From the NCBI RefSeq assembly GCF_002160135.1, contig NZ_NFJZ01000001.1, positions 186,001-250,000 of the forward strand: 64,000 bases of DNA, read 5' to 3'. A model generated the notes under the pieces. It had not been told where the DNA came from and made no database searches. It was given only the letters and a program-made list of their open reading frames with translations. This document shows positions 53,569 to 62,758 of the stretch, piece by piece (the stretch's first letter is position 1; each line of letters opens with the position of its first letter). The DNA is from Lachnoclostridium sp. An196 (GTDB lineage Bacteria; Bacillota; Clostridia; Lachnospirales; Lachnospiraceae). A program made the position numbers and the translations under genes.

Positions 53569-54456
53569 ATGGATTTATTGACAATTATAACCCCGGTATA
53601 TAATCGAGCTGGTCTTATATCAAATTTATATAAGTCGTTAGAAAATCAAACAAACAAAGATTTTTGCTGGTTAGTTGTTGATGATGGAAGTACGGATAAC
53701 ACATTTGAAGTTGTTAACAGGCTGAAGAATAATGCATCATTCAAAATAATTTGCATAAAACAAGAAAATGGCGGAAAACATGCTGCTCTAAACTATGGAA
53801 TACGCAATATTGAAACGGCGCTTACAATGATTGTCGATAGTGACGATACTTTGACCAATGATGCTGTACAGAGCATTTTTGACGTTCATAAAAAATATTC
53901 AAACAGAAACGATATAAGTATGTATACATTTTTGAGAGGATACAGCGATGGGAGAAAGATCGTATCAATAGAGAAAAATGAGTTTGTAGAAAATTATATA
54001 AATTACAGAATTAAAAATCATAAACCGGGGGATATGGCCGAGGTATTCGTAACAAAATATCTAAAGGAACATACTTTTCCAGTATTTGATAACGAAAAAT
54101 TTCTTAGCGAGGACATCGTCTGGATAGAAATAGGAAAACATTCAGATTCGGTATATATTGATAAAGTTATTTATATTTGCGAGTATCAACCGAGTGGATT
54201 AAGTGCTAATGATAAAAAAATGAAGTTTGCTTCTCCTCTTGGTTCGATGTTGCGCGGCAAACAATTGATGTCTAAGGAATGTGGCATCAGGGCAAATATA
54301 CGAGGGGCAATAATATTTAATTGTTATAAGATAGAAAGTAAATCCAATAATATTAAATCTATAAGACTAAGTAATAGAGAAAAAATACTTGTTGGCATTT
54401 TCAAGATACCTGGAATATATTTTAATCATAAGTGGAAAAAAAGTATAGGAGATTGA
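53569..54456 (+). CDS. Glycosyltransferase family 2
   Basis: 295 residues, GT-A fold. TIITPVYNRAGLISNLYKSL, nucleotide-binding VVDDGSTDNT, and the metal-binding IVDSDDTL. The segment FLSEDIVWIEIGKHS carries the likely catalytic acid. Followed by a C-terminal region specific to capsule transferases. AGGTG precedes the start, nine bases after the previous stop. Confidence 0.88.
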   Translation: MDLLTIITPVYNRAGLISNLYKSLENQTNKDFCWLVVDDGSTDNTFEVVNRLKNNASFKIICIKQENGGKHAALNYGIRNIETALTMIVDSDDTLTNDAVQSIFDVHKKYSNRNDISMYTFLRGYSDGRKIVSIEKNEFVENYINYRIKNHKPGDMAEVFVTKYLKEHTFPVFDNEKFLSEDIVWIEIGKHSDSVYIDKVIYICEYQPSGLSANDKKMKFASPLGSMLRGKQLMSKECGIRANIRGAIIFNCYKIESKSNNIKSIRLSNREKILVGIFKIPGIYFNHKWKKSIGD

Positions 54457-54459
54457 ATT

Positions 54460-55200
54460 ATGATACCCCAAATAATACATTATTGCTGGTTTGGAAAAAA
54501 TAAAAAACCACAAATAGCAGTCGACTGTATTGAAACTTGGAAACATTTTTTCCCCGGATGGGAAATCATAGAATGGAATGAAGACAACTATGATTTAACT
54601 TCTATTCCTTATATAGATGATGCATATAAACTAAAAAAATGGGCTTTTGTATCTGACTTAGTGAGATTAGATGTTTTATATAGATATGGCGGTATTTATC
54701 TTGACGTTGATGTTGAGTTTATAAAATGTTTGCCTGAGGAATTTCTGAATTATAGAGGATTTATGGGGTTTGAACATACAAAAACTATCGCCCCTGGACT
54801 TATATTTGGAGTGGAAAAAGAGGACATTTTTATAAAACAAGTCTTAGAATCTTATGAGGGAGAACACTTTTATTACAATAAAAACGGAATATATAAAACA
54901 ATTAACACAAGAATAACAAATGCATTGGTAGAGATGGGATTAGTGAAAAATAATGAATACCAAGTGGTGGACGGATTTCATATTTTCCCTTCAGAATATT
55001 TCTGCGGATATAATACGGATATTCGCGAACCTGAGATTACAGATAAAACAATTTGCTGGCACCATTATTTAGGATCATGGTCAAATCCATCACTCAAAAT
55101 CAGATTACAGGATATTTTAAAGAAAATAGTTGGAGTTAATAATTACAAGAAGATATTGAACACTATAAGAGAAAAGAGAAAGCAAAATGGAATTACTTGA
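54460..55200 (+). CDS. GT32-type glycosyltransferase
   Basis: 246 residues. IPQIIHYCWFGKNKKP at the N-terminus and the DxD motif in LYRYGGIYLDVDVEF identify the Gly_transf_sug (GT32) family, capsular sugar transferases of mannose, galactose or glucose. Overlaps the acetyltransferase gene by 14 bp. Confidence 0.9.
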   Translation: MIPQIIHYCWFGKNKKPQIAVDCIETWKHFFPGWEIIEWNEDNYDLTSIPYIDDAYKLKKWAFVSDLVRLDVLYRYGGIYLDVDVEFIKCLPEEFLNYRGFMGFEHTKTIAPGLIFGVEKEDIFIKQVLESYEGEHFYYNKNGIYKTINTRITNALVEMGLVKNNEYQVVDGFHIFPSEYFCGYNTDIREPEITDKTICWHHYLGSWSNPSLKIRLQDILKKIVGVNNYKKILNTIREKRKQNGIT

Positions 55201-55726
55201 TATTCTAAAGGCGAAACTTAGAGGAACTCTTAATCTTCAACAACTAAAAAGAGAGGGGTTAACGGTCGGAAAAAATTTTAATGCTCAAGAAGGAACAATA
55301 ATTGATCCTGGGCATTGTTGGTTAATTGAAATTGGAGATAATGTAACATTTGCACCTAGAGTGCACATCTTAGCACACGATGCAAGCATGAAAAAAAGTC
55401 TTGGTTATGCTAAGATAGGAAGAGTTTCTATAGGAAACAACGTATTTATAGGCGCTGGTACAATCGTACTTCCAAATGTTAGAATCGATGATAATACAGT
55501 AGTCGGTGCTGGTAGTGTTGTGCCATACTCACTTTTAGGAGGGGGAGTATATGTTGGTAACCCTGCAAAAAAAATATATTCCTATGAAGAATGGATTGAG
55601 AAAGAAAAGCAAAATATTAAGAATACTATTGTGTATGATGGAAAATATAAGATAGGTAATATCTCAGAGGAAAATAAGCAAAAAATGAAAGAAGAACTAA
55701 GCATAAGATGCGGCTATATAGAATAA
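55187..55726 (+). CDS. Left-handed beta-helix O-acyltransferase
   Basis: 179 residues with hexapeptide repeats (IGDNVTFAPRVHILAHDAS, IGNNVFIGAGTIVLPNVRI, VVGAGSVV) of the maltose/galactoside acetyltransferase type; the histidine in HILAHDA is the likely base. A lysine-rich C-terminal tail follows. Probably O-acetylates a sugar of the repeat unit from acetyl-CoA. Confidence 0.88.
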   Translation: MELLDILKAKLRGTLNLQQLKREGLTVGKNFNAQEGTIIDPGHCWLIEIGDNVTFAPRVHILAHDASMKKSLGYAKIGRVSIGNNVFIGAGTIVLPNVRIDDNTVVGAGSVVPYSLLGGGVYVGNPAKKIYSYEEWIEKEKQNIKNTIVYDGKYKIGNISEENKQKMKEELSIRCGYIE

Positions 55727-55744
55727 AGGCGTTGAAGGTGTGTG

Positions 55745-56899
55745 ATGAGATTTGTATTAAAAAAAAATGAAATTATATTGTTTATGGTTTTGATGCCTTT
55801 CTTGAAACCATATAATGTTACGTTGATACCCATGCTTGATAATATATTCAAAATTTGGAAGCTGATATCCACGCTCTATATTCTTGTAATATTTTTTAAA
55901 GGGCCATTTAGATTACATAAAGAATCAATTTGGTTGTTGATGTTCTGCGCTGTTTGGACAATCAGTCTTGTAATCAACCGTGGGCCGATTGAGGATTATA
56001 TAAATAATATTTTATCCATTATTGCAATAATGCTTTTTTTTGAAGAAGTAAACAATGAAAAAATCAAAATGCAATTATCCAAAATGTTTTATACAGTTGG
56101 AGCTGCATACATGATTTTAAATTGCATTACAGCGATACAAGGTTATCCGTTCTTTGCTGAAGGAATGGAACTGGATGATAATGCAAATTTCCTAGGAGGA
56201 GATAATTACTCTGCATTTATTTTGATAGTTTTATCTGGATTAATGTTTTTTTATGATGTCAAATATTTAAAGAAGATTAGAGCAAAAACTTGGATATACA
56301 ACCTCTTTGGCCTGCTTAGTCTAATAATCCCATTTTCTTTTATGGGAATTATAAGCTATGTATTTTTTTTGATGATGGTTATATTTAGTAAATTTTATAC
56401 GATTATAAAGATGCTAAACTGGAAAAAAATAATGCTAATAGGAGTAGTCTTTGTTCTCCTGGTGAGTTATTCGAATCTGGATGAAGTTATGGCAAACGTC
56501 TTGGGGGCTATGAATAAAACGGGGTTTAATGGACGCAATATGATTTGGCCTTTAGCAATAGATGCAATTATTAAAAAGCCTCTTATCGGGTATGGTGGGT
56601 TGACAACAGAGCAAGCTAGTACTTGGATACTTGCGGGAGCAAACCATACACATAACATATTATTGGAATTCCCATTTAGCGTTGGATTGATGGGCACATT
56701 ATTTTTTTGTGAATTTATCATTGCAGTTTTTCGTGGAACAATAAGAAAGCATAATAATGGCACAGAAATTCTTTTAACTACATTATCGGCATTTGTTTTA
56801 TGTTCGATTATGGATTTTTATATTGGATTAGTGTATTTTTATTTGTTATTATATATGATTTGGATTAACAAAGGGCAGGAGGCGATATCTGATTCATGA
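55745..56899 (+). CDS. O-antigen-type polymerase (Wzy)
   Basis: 384 residues with about eleven hydrophobic segments and the long extracytoplasmic loop typical of Wzy/WaaL proteins; the GFNGRNMIWPLAIDAIIKKPLIGYG and AGANHTHNILLEF blocks match the O-antigen polymerase domain. It links repeat units outside the membrane. ATG at 55745 is chosen over GTG at 55742. The four-base ATGA overlap couples it to the next gene. Confidence 0.85.
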   Translation: MRFVLKKNEIILFMVLMPFLKPYNVTLIPMLDNIFKIWKLISTLYILVIFFKGPFRLHKESIWLLMFCAVWTISLVINRGPIEDYINNILSIIAIMLFFEEVNNEKIKMQLSKMFYTVGAAYMILNCITAIQGYPFFAEGMELDDNANFLGGDNYSAFILIVLSGLMFFYDVKYLKKIRAKTWIYNLFGLLSLIIPFSFMGIISYVFFLMMVIFSKFYTIIKMLNWKKIMLIGVVFVLLVSYSNLDEVMANVLGAMNKTGFNGRNMIWPLAIDAIIKKPLIGYGGLTTEQASTWILAGANHTHNILLEFPFSVGLMGTLFFCEFIIAVFRGTIRKHNNGTEILLTTLSAFVLCSIMDFYIGLVYFYLLLYMIWINKGQEAISDS

Positions 56900-57867
56900 A
56901 GTTAAAAAAAGTATGTGCGGTTGTAGTAACGTATAATAGAATTAAATATTTATTAAAATTATTAAAAAGCTTGAAAGAACAATCATATGCGCTATCCGCG
57001 ATTTTGATATTTGATAATTGTTCTACTGACGGTACAGATAGCATTCTTAAAGAAAATGGGTATTGTAATTCGGTGGAAATGCAAATGTTACATTCAGCGA
57101 AGAATAATGGTATAGATATATTATTTTACAGAAATAATGAGAATTTGGGTGGGTCAGGTGGTTTTCACGATGCAATAAAAATTGCATCAAAATTAGGATA
57201 TGAATTCCTGTGGTGTATGGATGATGACGTACTCCCTGAAAAACAATGTCTAGAAAAATTAATGTTACATATGTCAAATGCTGTTAGGATTTGTATTCCC
57301 AGTAGAACAGATAAAAATTATAGAGACTATGCAATTATAGATGTCAATATGTCAAATCCTTTTAAATTTAGTATAGTGTCTAGAAAAAAAATGATTTATA
57401 ACGAGAATATCAATGGCAATGCTATAGAAGTGGTTGATATGCCGTTTGAAGGCCCATTAATTGAGAATAAATTAATTGAGGAAATCGGCTTGCCCAAAAA
57501 GGATTTTTTTATTATTTTCGATGATAGTGAATATGCAGCAAGAGCATGTAAAGTTACAAAAATTTTATATTGCAAAGATGCTATACTACACAAACAAATT
57601 ATTCCCCATTCGGGCAAGGACGAGTTTATGAATTGGAAAAATTATTATGGATATCGTAATCAAATTTGGTTTGATAGACATTATGGATTAAATCGTTTTG
57701 TGAAAATATTAAGGCCGCGGTTGTTATATATCGATCTGATTATGAGGGCAATTTTAAGAGGGAAATTTAGTAATATTAATTTAATAAAAAGAGCCTATAA
57801 AGATGGAGTGAATGATACCTTGGGAAAACTTGTTGCACCAGGCACATCAAGAAGGGAATTTAAGTGA
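56896..57867 (+). CDS. Glycosyltransferase family 2 (GlfT2/rhamnosyl-like)
   Basis: 323 residues, GT-A. AVVVTYNRIKYLLKLLKSL, FDNCSTDGT, NENLGGSGGFHDAI and WCMDDDVLPE are the pattern of rhamnosyl- and galactofuranosyl-transferases, consistent with dTDP-rhamnose made by rfbB/rfbD. The stop TGA shares one base with the ATG of the glycyl radical enzyme gene. Confidence 0.87.
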   Translation: MKLKKVCAVVVTYNRIKYLLKLLKSLKEQSYALSAILIFDNCSTDGTDSILKENGYCNSVEMQMLHSAKNNGIDILFYRNNENLGGSGGFHDAIKIASKLGYEFLWCMDDDVLPEKQCLEKLMLHMSNAVRICIPSRTDKNYRDYAIIDVNMSNPFKFSIVSRKKMIYNENINGNAIEVVDMPFEGPLIENKLIEEIGLPKKDFFIIFDDSEYAARACKVTKILYCKDAILHKQIIPHSGKDEFMNWKNYYGYRNQIWFDRHYGLNRFVKILRPRLLYIDLIMRAILRGKFSNINLIKRAYKDGVNDTLGKLVAPGTSRREFK

Positions 57868-59867
57868 TGGCAATAAAAGCACGGTTAAAAAAAACATATC
57901 TATTCCAATATAAAAAAAGTTTTGATGAGTATATAAGAAGAGCATCTTTTATAAAAAATGTAACCAAATTTGAAAAATTAAGATTGCTGAAAAAATTTAA
58001 AGTTGTAAAAGAAAGAAATATATCTAACAAAGCGAAAATAGAACAAATTGAAAAACTATTAAATATTGTAAAAATTGAAACGGAATTAAAACATGGCTAT
58101 TTTTATTCAATTGATGAAATGCTTTACATGTACAATTCGGGTATCGTGATCGACAATATGCCATGTGATTATAATTTTTTAATTACACATTCTATAGACG
58201 AAATGAGATGCATTGGTTGTAGAGAAACGCTTATTTCCAATGGCAAATATTTAGATTGTATTGAAAAGTTTATTTTAAGGGTGAGTTCGGAGCTAAAAAA
58301 AGTTCATGAAAACGATGTTGCAAAAATCATTGAAGATATGATCCATTATCCCGCTTATAATTTGAAAGAAGCATTACAAAGGATACTTTTCTGGAATCAA
58401 ATTTTATGGCAGACAAATCATCGGCTTGTTGGATTGGGCAGATTAGACAAAATACTTGGCCAATTTGAAAATGAGAAAGAGGCAAATAAAGAAATTCACA
58501 ATTTCTTACTTGTTTTGCATGAACATTATGTATATAAAAGTTCGGCCATGCCAGGGGATACAGGACAAGTTATAGTGCTTGGCGGAAATGATAACAATGA
58601 TGAGTATTTCTGCAATAAATACACATTTATTATTTTAAACGAAATCATTAAACTCGGTTTACCGGATCCCAAAATTGTACTAAGAGTTTCACATAAAACA
58701 CCGGATTCTTTATTAAAATTATCAATCAAATCAATTGCTTCGGGAATAGGCAGTCCTCTTCTATCAAACGATGACATTATTATCCCTGCGCTTCAAGCAT
58801 TTGGATATGATATAGAGGATTCATATGATTATGCTGTTTCGGCATGTTGGGAGCCACTACCTGCGAAAGACTGCCTGGAGCAAAATAATATTATAACACT
58901 TGTCTTAGGTGAAATTCTAATTGATGTTATTAATGATGATCGGGTGTATAAAATAAAATCCTCTGCAGAATTGCTTGATTTATATTATGAAAAACTTAAG
59001 TCAAAATTGACAAATGTTTTAAATTATATCGATTCTATTATATGGAATAAAGATCCTTTGATGAGTCTTTGTTCTGAAACATGCAGAAATAGTGGAAAAC
59101 TAATTTCCGAAGGAGGAACAAAAAATGTAAATTATGGCTTTTTAACTGTCGGAATCTCGTCGGTAGTGAACATGTTGATAAATGTGGATCAACTTGTATT
59201 TAAAACTAAAACATACACCATTTCAGAGTTGATTAATGCGGCAAAGAGTAATTATCAAGATCATAATAAATTGTTGGAGAGTTTGAAAAACAATAATTTT
59301 AAATTTGGAACAGACACAAAAGAGTCAATTTATTATACAAATAAAATCATTGAGCAGATTTATTCTATTACAAATAACTATCGTAATAGATTCGGAGGAA
59401 AAATTAAATTTGGACTTAGTTCTCCAGCATATATCATGAGTGGGAAAAATGTGGCTGCGACTCTAGATGGAAGAAAAAATGGAGATGCTTTTACTACTCA
59501 TATATCAAATGATAGCAATGATTCAATAACAGAAATTGTACTTTTTGCTGGACAAATTGATTATTTCAAGGACTCATTTAATGGAAATGTTATAGATATT
59601 ATGTTGCATCCAAATATTATATTAGAAAATCAAGATAAATTTGTTCAATATTTGAAATCATCTATCGAAATTGGAATATTTCAAATGCAATTTAATGTGT
59701 TAGATTCAAAAAAATTGATAGAGGCAAAAGTTAATCCGGAAAAATATCCTAATCTAATAGTGCGTGTATGGGGGTTTAGTGCATACTTTAATGACTTAAC
59801 TGACGAATACAAGGACATTTTAATAAAGAGAGCTATAGAAAGCGAAAACAGATCATATAAAGCATAG
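57867..59867 (+). CDS. Glycyl radical enzyme in the polysaccharide operon
   Basis: 666 residues, pyruvate formate-lyase superfamily. Glycyl radical motif NLIVRVWGFSAYFNDL with Gly636; thiyl cysteine in SACWEPLP (Cys327), followed at +2 by Glu329. That C-x-E pattern is the one of dehydratases/eliminases (CutC, glycerol and propanediol dehydratase: GCVEP), not of PFL, which has Cys-Cys. Other family blocks: NDDIIIPAL, GFLTVGISSVVNML, AATLDGRKNGD. It is shorter than the usual 750-850 residues. AAGGGA before ATG at 57867 (GTG at 57864 possible). One base overlap with the GT2 gene and the flippase 13 bp later put it inside the Wzx/Wzy operon. Its activase is encoded at 61384. Substrate unknown, presumably a sugar, polyol or their nucleotide/lipid derivative. 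Confidence 0.9.
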   Translation: MAIKARLKKTYLFQYKKSFDEYIRRASFIKNVTKFEKLRLLKKFKVVKERNISNKAKIEQIEKLLNIVKIETELKHGYFYSIDEMLYMYNSGIVIDNMPCDYNFLITHSIDEMRCIGCRETLISNGKYLDCIEKFILRVSSELKKVHENDVAKIIEDMIHYPAYNLKEALQRILFWNQILWQTNHRLVGLGRLDKILGQFENEKEANKEIHNFLLVLHEHYVYKSSAMPGDTGQVIVLGGNDNNDEYFCNKYTFIILNEIIKLGLPDPKIVLRVSHKTPDSLLKLSIKSIASGIGSPLLSNDDIIIPALQAFGYDIEDSYDYAVSACWEPLPAKDCLEQNNIITLVLGEILIDVINDDRVYKIKSSAELLDLYYEKLKSKLTNVLNYIDSIIWNKDPLMSLCSETCRNSGKLISEGGTKNVNYGFLTVGISSVVNMLINVDQLVFKTKTYTISELINAAKSNYQDHNKLLESLKNNNFKFGTDTKESIYYTNKIIEQIYSITNNYRNRFGGKIKFGLSSPAYIMSGKNVAATLDGRKNGDAFTTHISNDSNDSITEIVLFAGQIDYFKDSFNGNVIDIMLHPNIILENQDKFVQYLKSSIEIGIFQMQFNVLDSKKLIEAKVNPEKYPNLIVRVWGFSAYFNDLTDEYKDILIKRAIESENRSYKA

Positions 59868-59880
59868 CGGATGGTTAACT

Positions 59881-61326
59881 ATGAACAAAAAAAGTATAAA
59901 GAAAAACTATATATACAATCTTAGTTATCAAGTATTGATTTTGTTTACTCCGTTGATTACAACCCCTTATATTTCACGTGTTCTTGGTGCGGACGGTATA
60001 GGAGAAGTAAGCTTTACAGAATCGGTTGCATCATATTTTGTCCTTTTTGCAACTTTAGGAATTACAACCTATGGACAGCGTGAAATATCATATGTCCAGG
60101 AGAACAGGAAAAAACGAAGTGTTGTTTTTTGGAATACTAAAGTTTTAGAATTTATAACGTCTACAATAGCAATCATTTTGTATGTGATTTTTTCCTTTCA
60201 CCAAAAAAATGTAAACTTATCGTTGATTTTTACATTGAATATTCTTGCAGTCTTTGTTGACGTTACATGGTTGTTTCAAGGACTAGAAGAATTTGGTAAA
60301 ATCGTTCTAAGAAATATTATAGTTAAAATATTAAATATTGCTTATCTTTTCTTGGTGATCAGAAGTTCAAATGATGTAAATCTATATGCCTTTGGGCTGT
60401 GTTTTTTTACATTTGTAAGTAACGTGTCATTATGGGTATATTTACCAAAATATGTTGATAGAATATCAGTTAAGCAGTTAAATCCTTTTAAAGAAATTCC
60501 GGTTGTAATATCATTATTTATTCCAACAATTGCAATATCTATATATACAGTTCTAGATAAAACGATGATTGGAATTATAACAAAAGACACTTATGAAAAT
60601 GGATACTATGAACAAGCATTAAAAATATCAAGAATGGTATTAACAACTGTAACAGCATTAGGAACCGTAATGATTCCACGAATTGGGTATCACTTTGAAA
60701 GAAAAGATATCAATGAAGTTGAACGACTTATGTATAGAGGATATAGGTTTGTATGGTGTATAGGAACACCATTATGCTTAGGCCTTGTAATGATTTCAAG
60801 TAATTTTGTACCTTGGTTTTTTGGAACGGGATACGAAAGAGTTTCTGATTTGCTTAAAGTTCTTTCATTTTTGATTTTGGCAATAGGAATAAATAATGTT
60901 ACGGGCATGCAATATCTAATTCCAACAAAACGACAAAACTTATTTACTTTGACAGTGGCTATTGGCGCTGTAGTAAATTTTATATTAAATTGTGTTTTGA
61001 TAAGAATATTCCAATCAATAGGTGCCGCAGTTGCCTCTGTTGTAGCAGAAACAGTAATTGCAATTGTACAATTGGTATTTGTTAGACATGAACTAAAGCC
61101 AATGATGGTCTTAAAAGAGGGAATACATTATTATTGTGCGGGGGCGGCTATGGCTATTTTATTATATATTATAGAAAGATTCTTGACATCATCTTTTTTA
61201 AATACAGTGATCATGATAGTGGTAGGAGCGTTTATTTATTTTGGAATTTTAATAATTATGAAGGATGAATTTTTAATTTCAAATTTAAAAGCAGTTTTAT
61301 CAAAAGTGATTAATAAACTGAAATAA
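59881..61326 (+). CDS. Oligosaccharide flippase (Wzx)
   Basis: 481-residue MATE/MOP-superfamily exporter with 12-14 membrane segments. LFTPLITTPYISRVLGADGIGEVSF at the N-terminus and FLIPTIAISIYTVLDKTMIG-like central helices are typical of Gram-positive Wzx (CapF/EpsK-like). It moves lipid-linked repeat units to the outer face for Wzy. Sits between the glycyl radical enzyme and its activase. Confidence 0.9.
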   Translation: MNKKSIKKNYIYNLSYQVLILFTPLITTPYISRVLGADGIGEVSFTESVASYFVLFATLGITTYGQREISYVQENRKKRSVVFWNTKVLEFITSTIAIILYVIFSFHQKNVNLSLIFTLNILAVFVDVTWLFQGLEEFGKIVLRNIIVKILNIAYLFLVIRSSNDVNLYAFGLCFFTFVSNVSLWVYLPKYVDRISVKQLNPFKEIPVVISLFIPTIAISIYTVLDKTMIGIITKDTYENGYYEQALKISRMVLTTVTALGTVMIPRIGYHFERKDINEVERLMYRGYRFVWCIGTPLCLGLVMISSNFVPWFFGTGYERVSDLLKVLSFLILAIGINNVTGMQYLIPTKRQNLFTLTVAIGAVVNFILNCVLIRIFQSIGAAVASVVAETVIAIVQLVFVRHELKPMMVLKEGIHYYCAGAAMAILLYIIERFLTSSFLNTVIMIVVGAFIYFGILIIMKDEFLISNLKAVLSKVINKLK

Positions 61327-61383
61327 ATATAACATGTGTTAGTGGAATTTTAAAATAGTCTAGGCAGATGGGAGTACACATCA

Positions 61384-62157
61384 ATGGGTAAAATATTGGT
61401 GACAAATATACAAAGATTTTCACTCCATGATGGACCAGGAATTCGCACGACTGTTTTTCTGAAAGGATGTTTACTTAGATGCCCATGGTGCGCAAATCCG
61501 GAAAATATCAATCCTTATCCTGAAATGTATAAAAAGGATGGAAAAAAAGGAACGTATGGGAAATTATATTCTGTGGACGATATCTTTTTTGAGGTGATGA
61601 AAGATGAAAAATTTTATGGTGCAGAAGGAGGAGTAACATTTTCAGGGGGTGAACCCTTGTTGCAATCTGAAGAAATATTGCAGATCTTAAAAAAGATTAA
61701 AGATTTAAAAATCACTACTGCGGTAGAGACCTGCCTTTTTGTGCCTACACAGAATCTTAATAGGTTACTTCCATACATAGATTTTTTTTATGTTGATATG
61801 AAAATAATAGAAGAAAGCAGATGTAAAAGTATAATTAAGGGAGATATAAATCTTTATATAAGCAATCTTGATCTTCTTGCAAAAAGAAATCGTAAGATTA
61901 TCGTTCGAGTTCCGGTTATTGGCAATTTTACTGATGATACTGAAAACAGGATGCTTATTGCAACTATGTTGAATAAGTATAAGCATATAGTTTCAAAGGT
62001 GGAACTAATAAAAGAACATAATCTAGGAATTCCAAAATATATTTCTCTTGATTTGAAAGTTCCCATGTATAAAGGAGTCAGTGATGAACTAATGATAGAA
62101 TATAAGAAAAATTTAGAACTCGAAACAGGCATTCCCGTCGATATATGTAGAATATAG
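61384..62157 (+). CDS. Glycyl radical enzyme activating protein
   Basis: 257-residue radical SAM enzyme. DGPGIRTTVFLKGC followed by CLLRCPWC (Cys29, Cys33, Cys36) binds the [4Fe-4S]-SAM cluster; FSGGEPLLQ (87-94) contacts SAM. The DGPGIRT signature is specific to glycyl-radical activases. It lacks the extra two-cluster ferredoxin insert seen in most eliminase activases, thus being PflA-like in size. It installs the radical on Gly636 of the enzyme at 57867 under anaerobic conditions. Starts 57 bp after the flippase. Confidence 0.93.
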   Translation: MGKILVTNIQRFSLHDGPGIRTTVFLKGCLLRCPWCANPENINPYPEMYKKDGKKGTYGKLYSVDDIFFEVMKDEKFYGAEGGVTFSGGEPLLQSEEILQILKKIKDLKITTAVETCLFVPTQNLNRLLPYIDFFYVDMKIIEESRCKSIIKGDINLYISNLDLLAKRNRKIIVRVPVIGNFTDDTENRMLIATMLNKYKHIVSKVELIKEHNLGIPKYISLDLKVPMYKGVSDELMIEYKKNLELETGIPVDICRI

Positions 62158-62224
62158 GTTAATGCATATTGGCAATATTTTTATTGTAACCGCCAAATAA
62201 TACGGGAGTATCCCAAAGTTTGTG

Positions 62225-62271
62225 TAAACCTTCAAACTGATGTAAGATAAACTTACCAGTTTGGAGGTTTA
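62225..62271 (+). terminator. Long hairpin closing the polysaccharide operon
   Basis: TAAACCTTCAAACTG and CAGTTTGGAGGTTTA pair over 15 bp, extended by an inner GTAAG/CTTAC helix. A weak T-rich stretch follows. Probably a terminator, though an old insertion-sequence end is possible. Confidence 0.55.
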
Positions 62272-62274
62272 TTT

Positions 62275-62508
62275 GTAAGCGCTTTATAATCGACCGGATA
62301 GCAGATCCCCAACTTTTGTGAGATACTTCAGATACTTGGAGTAATTCACTTCATATCTGGTTCTCAGAACTGAAAAAGCTACACTTCAATCGTAAGCGCT
62401 TTATAACCAACCGGATAGTCAAACTCCAACTTTTGTGAGATACTTCAGATACTTGGAGTAATTCACTTCCTATCCGGTTCTCGGAGTTGCAAAAGCTACG
62501 CTTTAATC
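62275..62508 (+). repeat. Tandem 117-bp repeat, two copies
   Basis: Copies at 62275-62391 and 62392-62508 both begin GTAAGCGCTTTATAA and end in CTTTAATC or CTTCAATC; the middle AACTTTTGTGAGATACTTCA is identical, with scattered differences elsewhere. Confidence 0.9.
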
Positions 62509-62641
62509 TCACATCTTGAGTCGCTTTTGTTGTACCTGATTACTCCAAAATCTCACGTTGGAGGAGATGAATCAAGTGAGTACAACTTTAAATGATGAAC
62601 ATTGGTTAAATCTGATCACCCAGTGCAGATCCAGCGGGCTT
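62275..62641 (+). mobile_element. IS66-family left-end remnant
   Basis: The repeats start with GTAAGCG, the characteristic terminus of IS66-family elements, and lead into a truncated IS66 orfA-like frame. It looks like the left end of an IS66 element, duplicated, with the remainder lost. Confidence 0.55.
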
Positions 62642-62758
62642 ACCTGTTTTTGCCCTCATAGTTTAGCATGTCGCTGCTCCGCTTGCATGTCTCTGGATTG
62701 CCCTGTATACTGTCATCAGTATACAGAAAGAGAAAGGGTTCCAGAGCACCCTCCGTAG
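62567..62758 (+). pseudogene. Truncated IS66 orfA (TnpA-like) fragment
   Basis: MNQVSTTLNDEHWLNLITQC-RSSGLT resembles the N-terminus of the IS66 accessory protein (xxWxxLIxxCxxSGLT), preceded by GGAGGAG. Homology stops near 62641 and the frame then runs through unrelated sequence, with no trace of the WYY region that should follow. Not functional. Confidence 0.55.
62703..62726. repeat. Perfect palindrome between IS remnants
   Basis: CTGTATACTG-TCAT-CAGTATACAG, 10-bp perfect arms. It sits at the junction between the IS66 remnant and the IS21-like leader and may be an IS end, an operator or a recombination scar. Confidence 0.7.

Noticed and set aside
62275-62508. Direct repeats considered as CRISPR
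   Set aside because: Only two copies of 117 bp placed end to end without spacers, starting with an IS66-type terminus.
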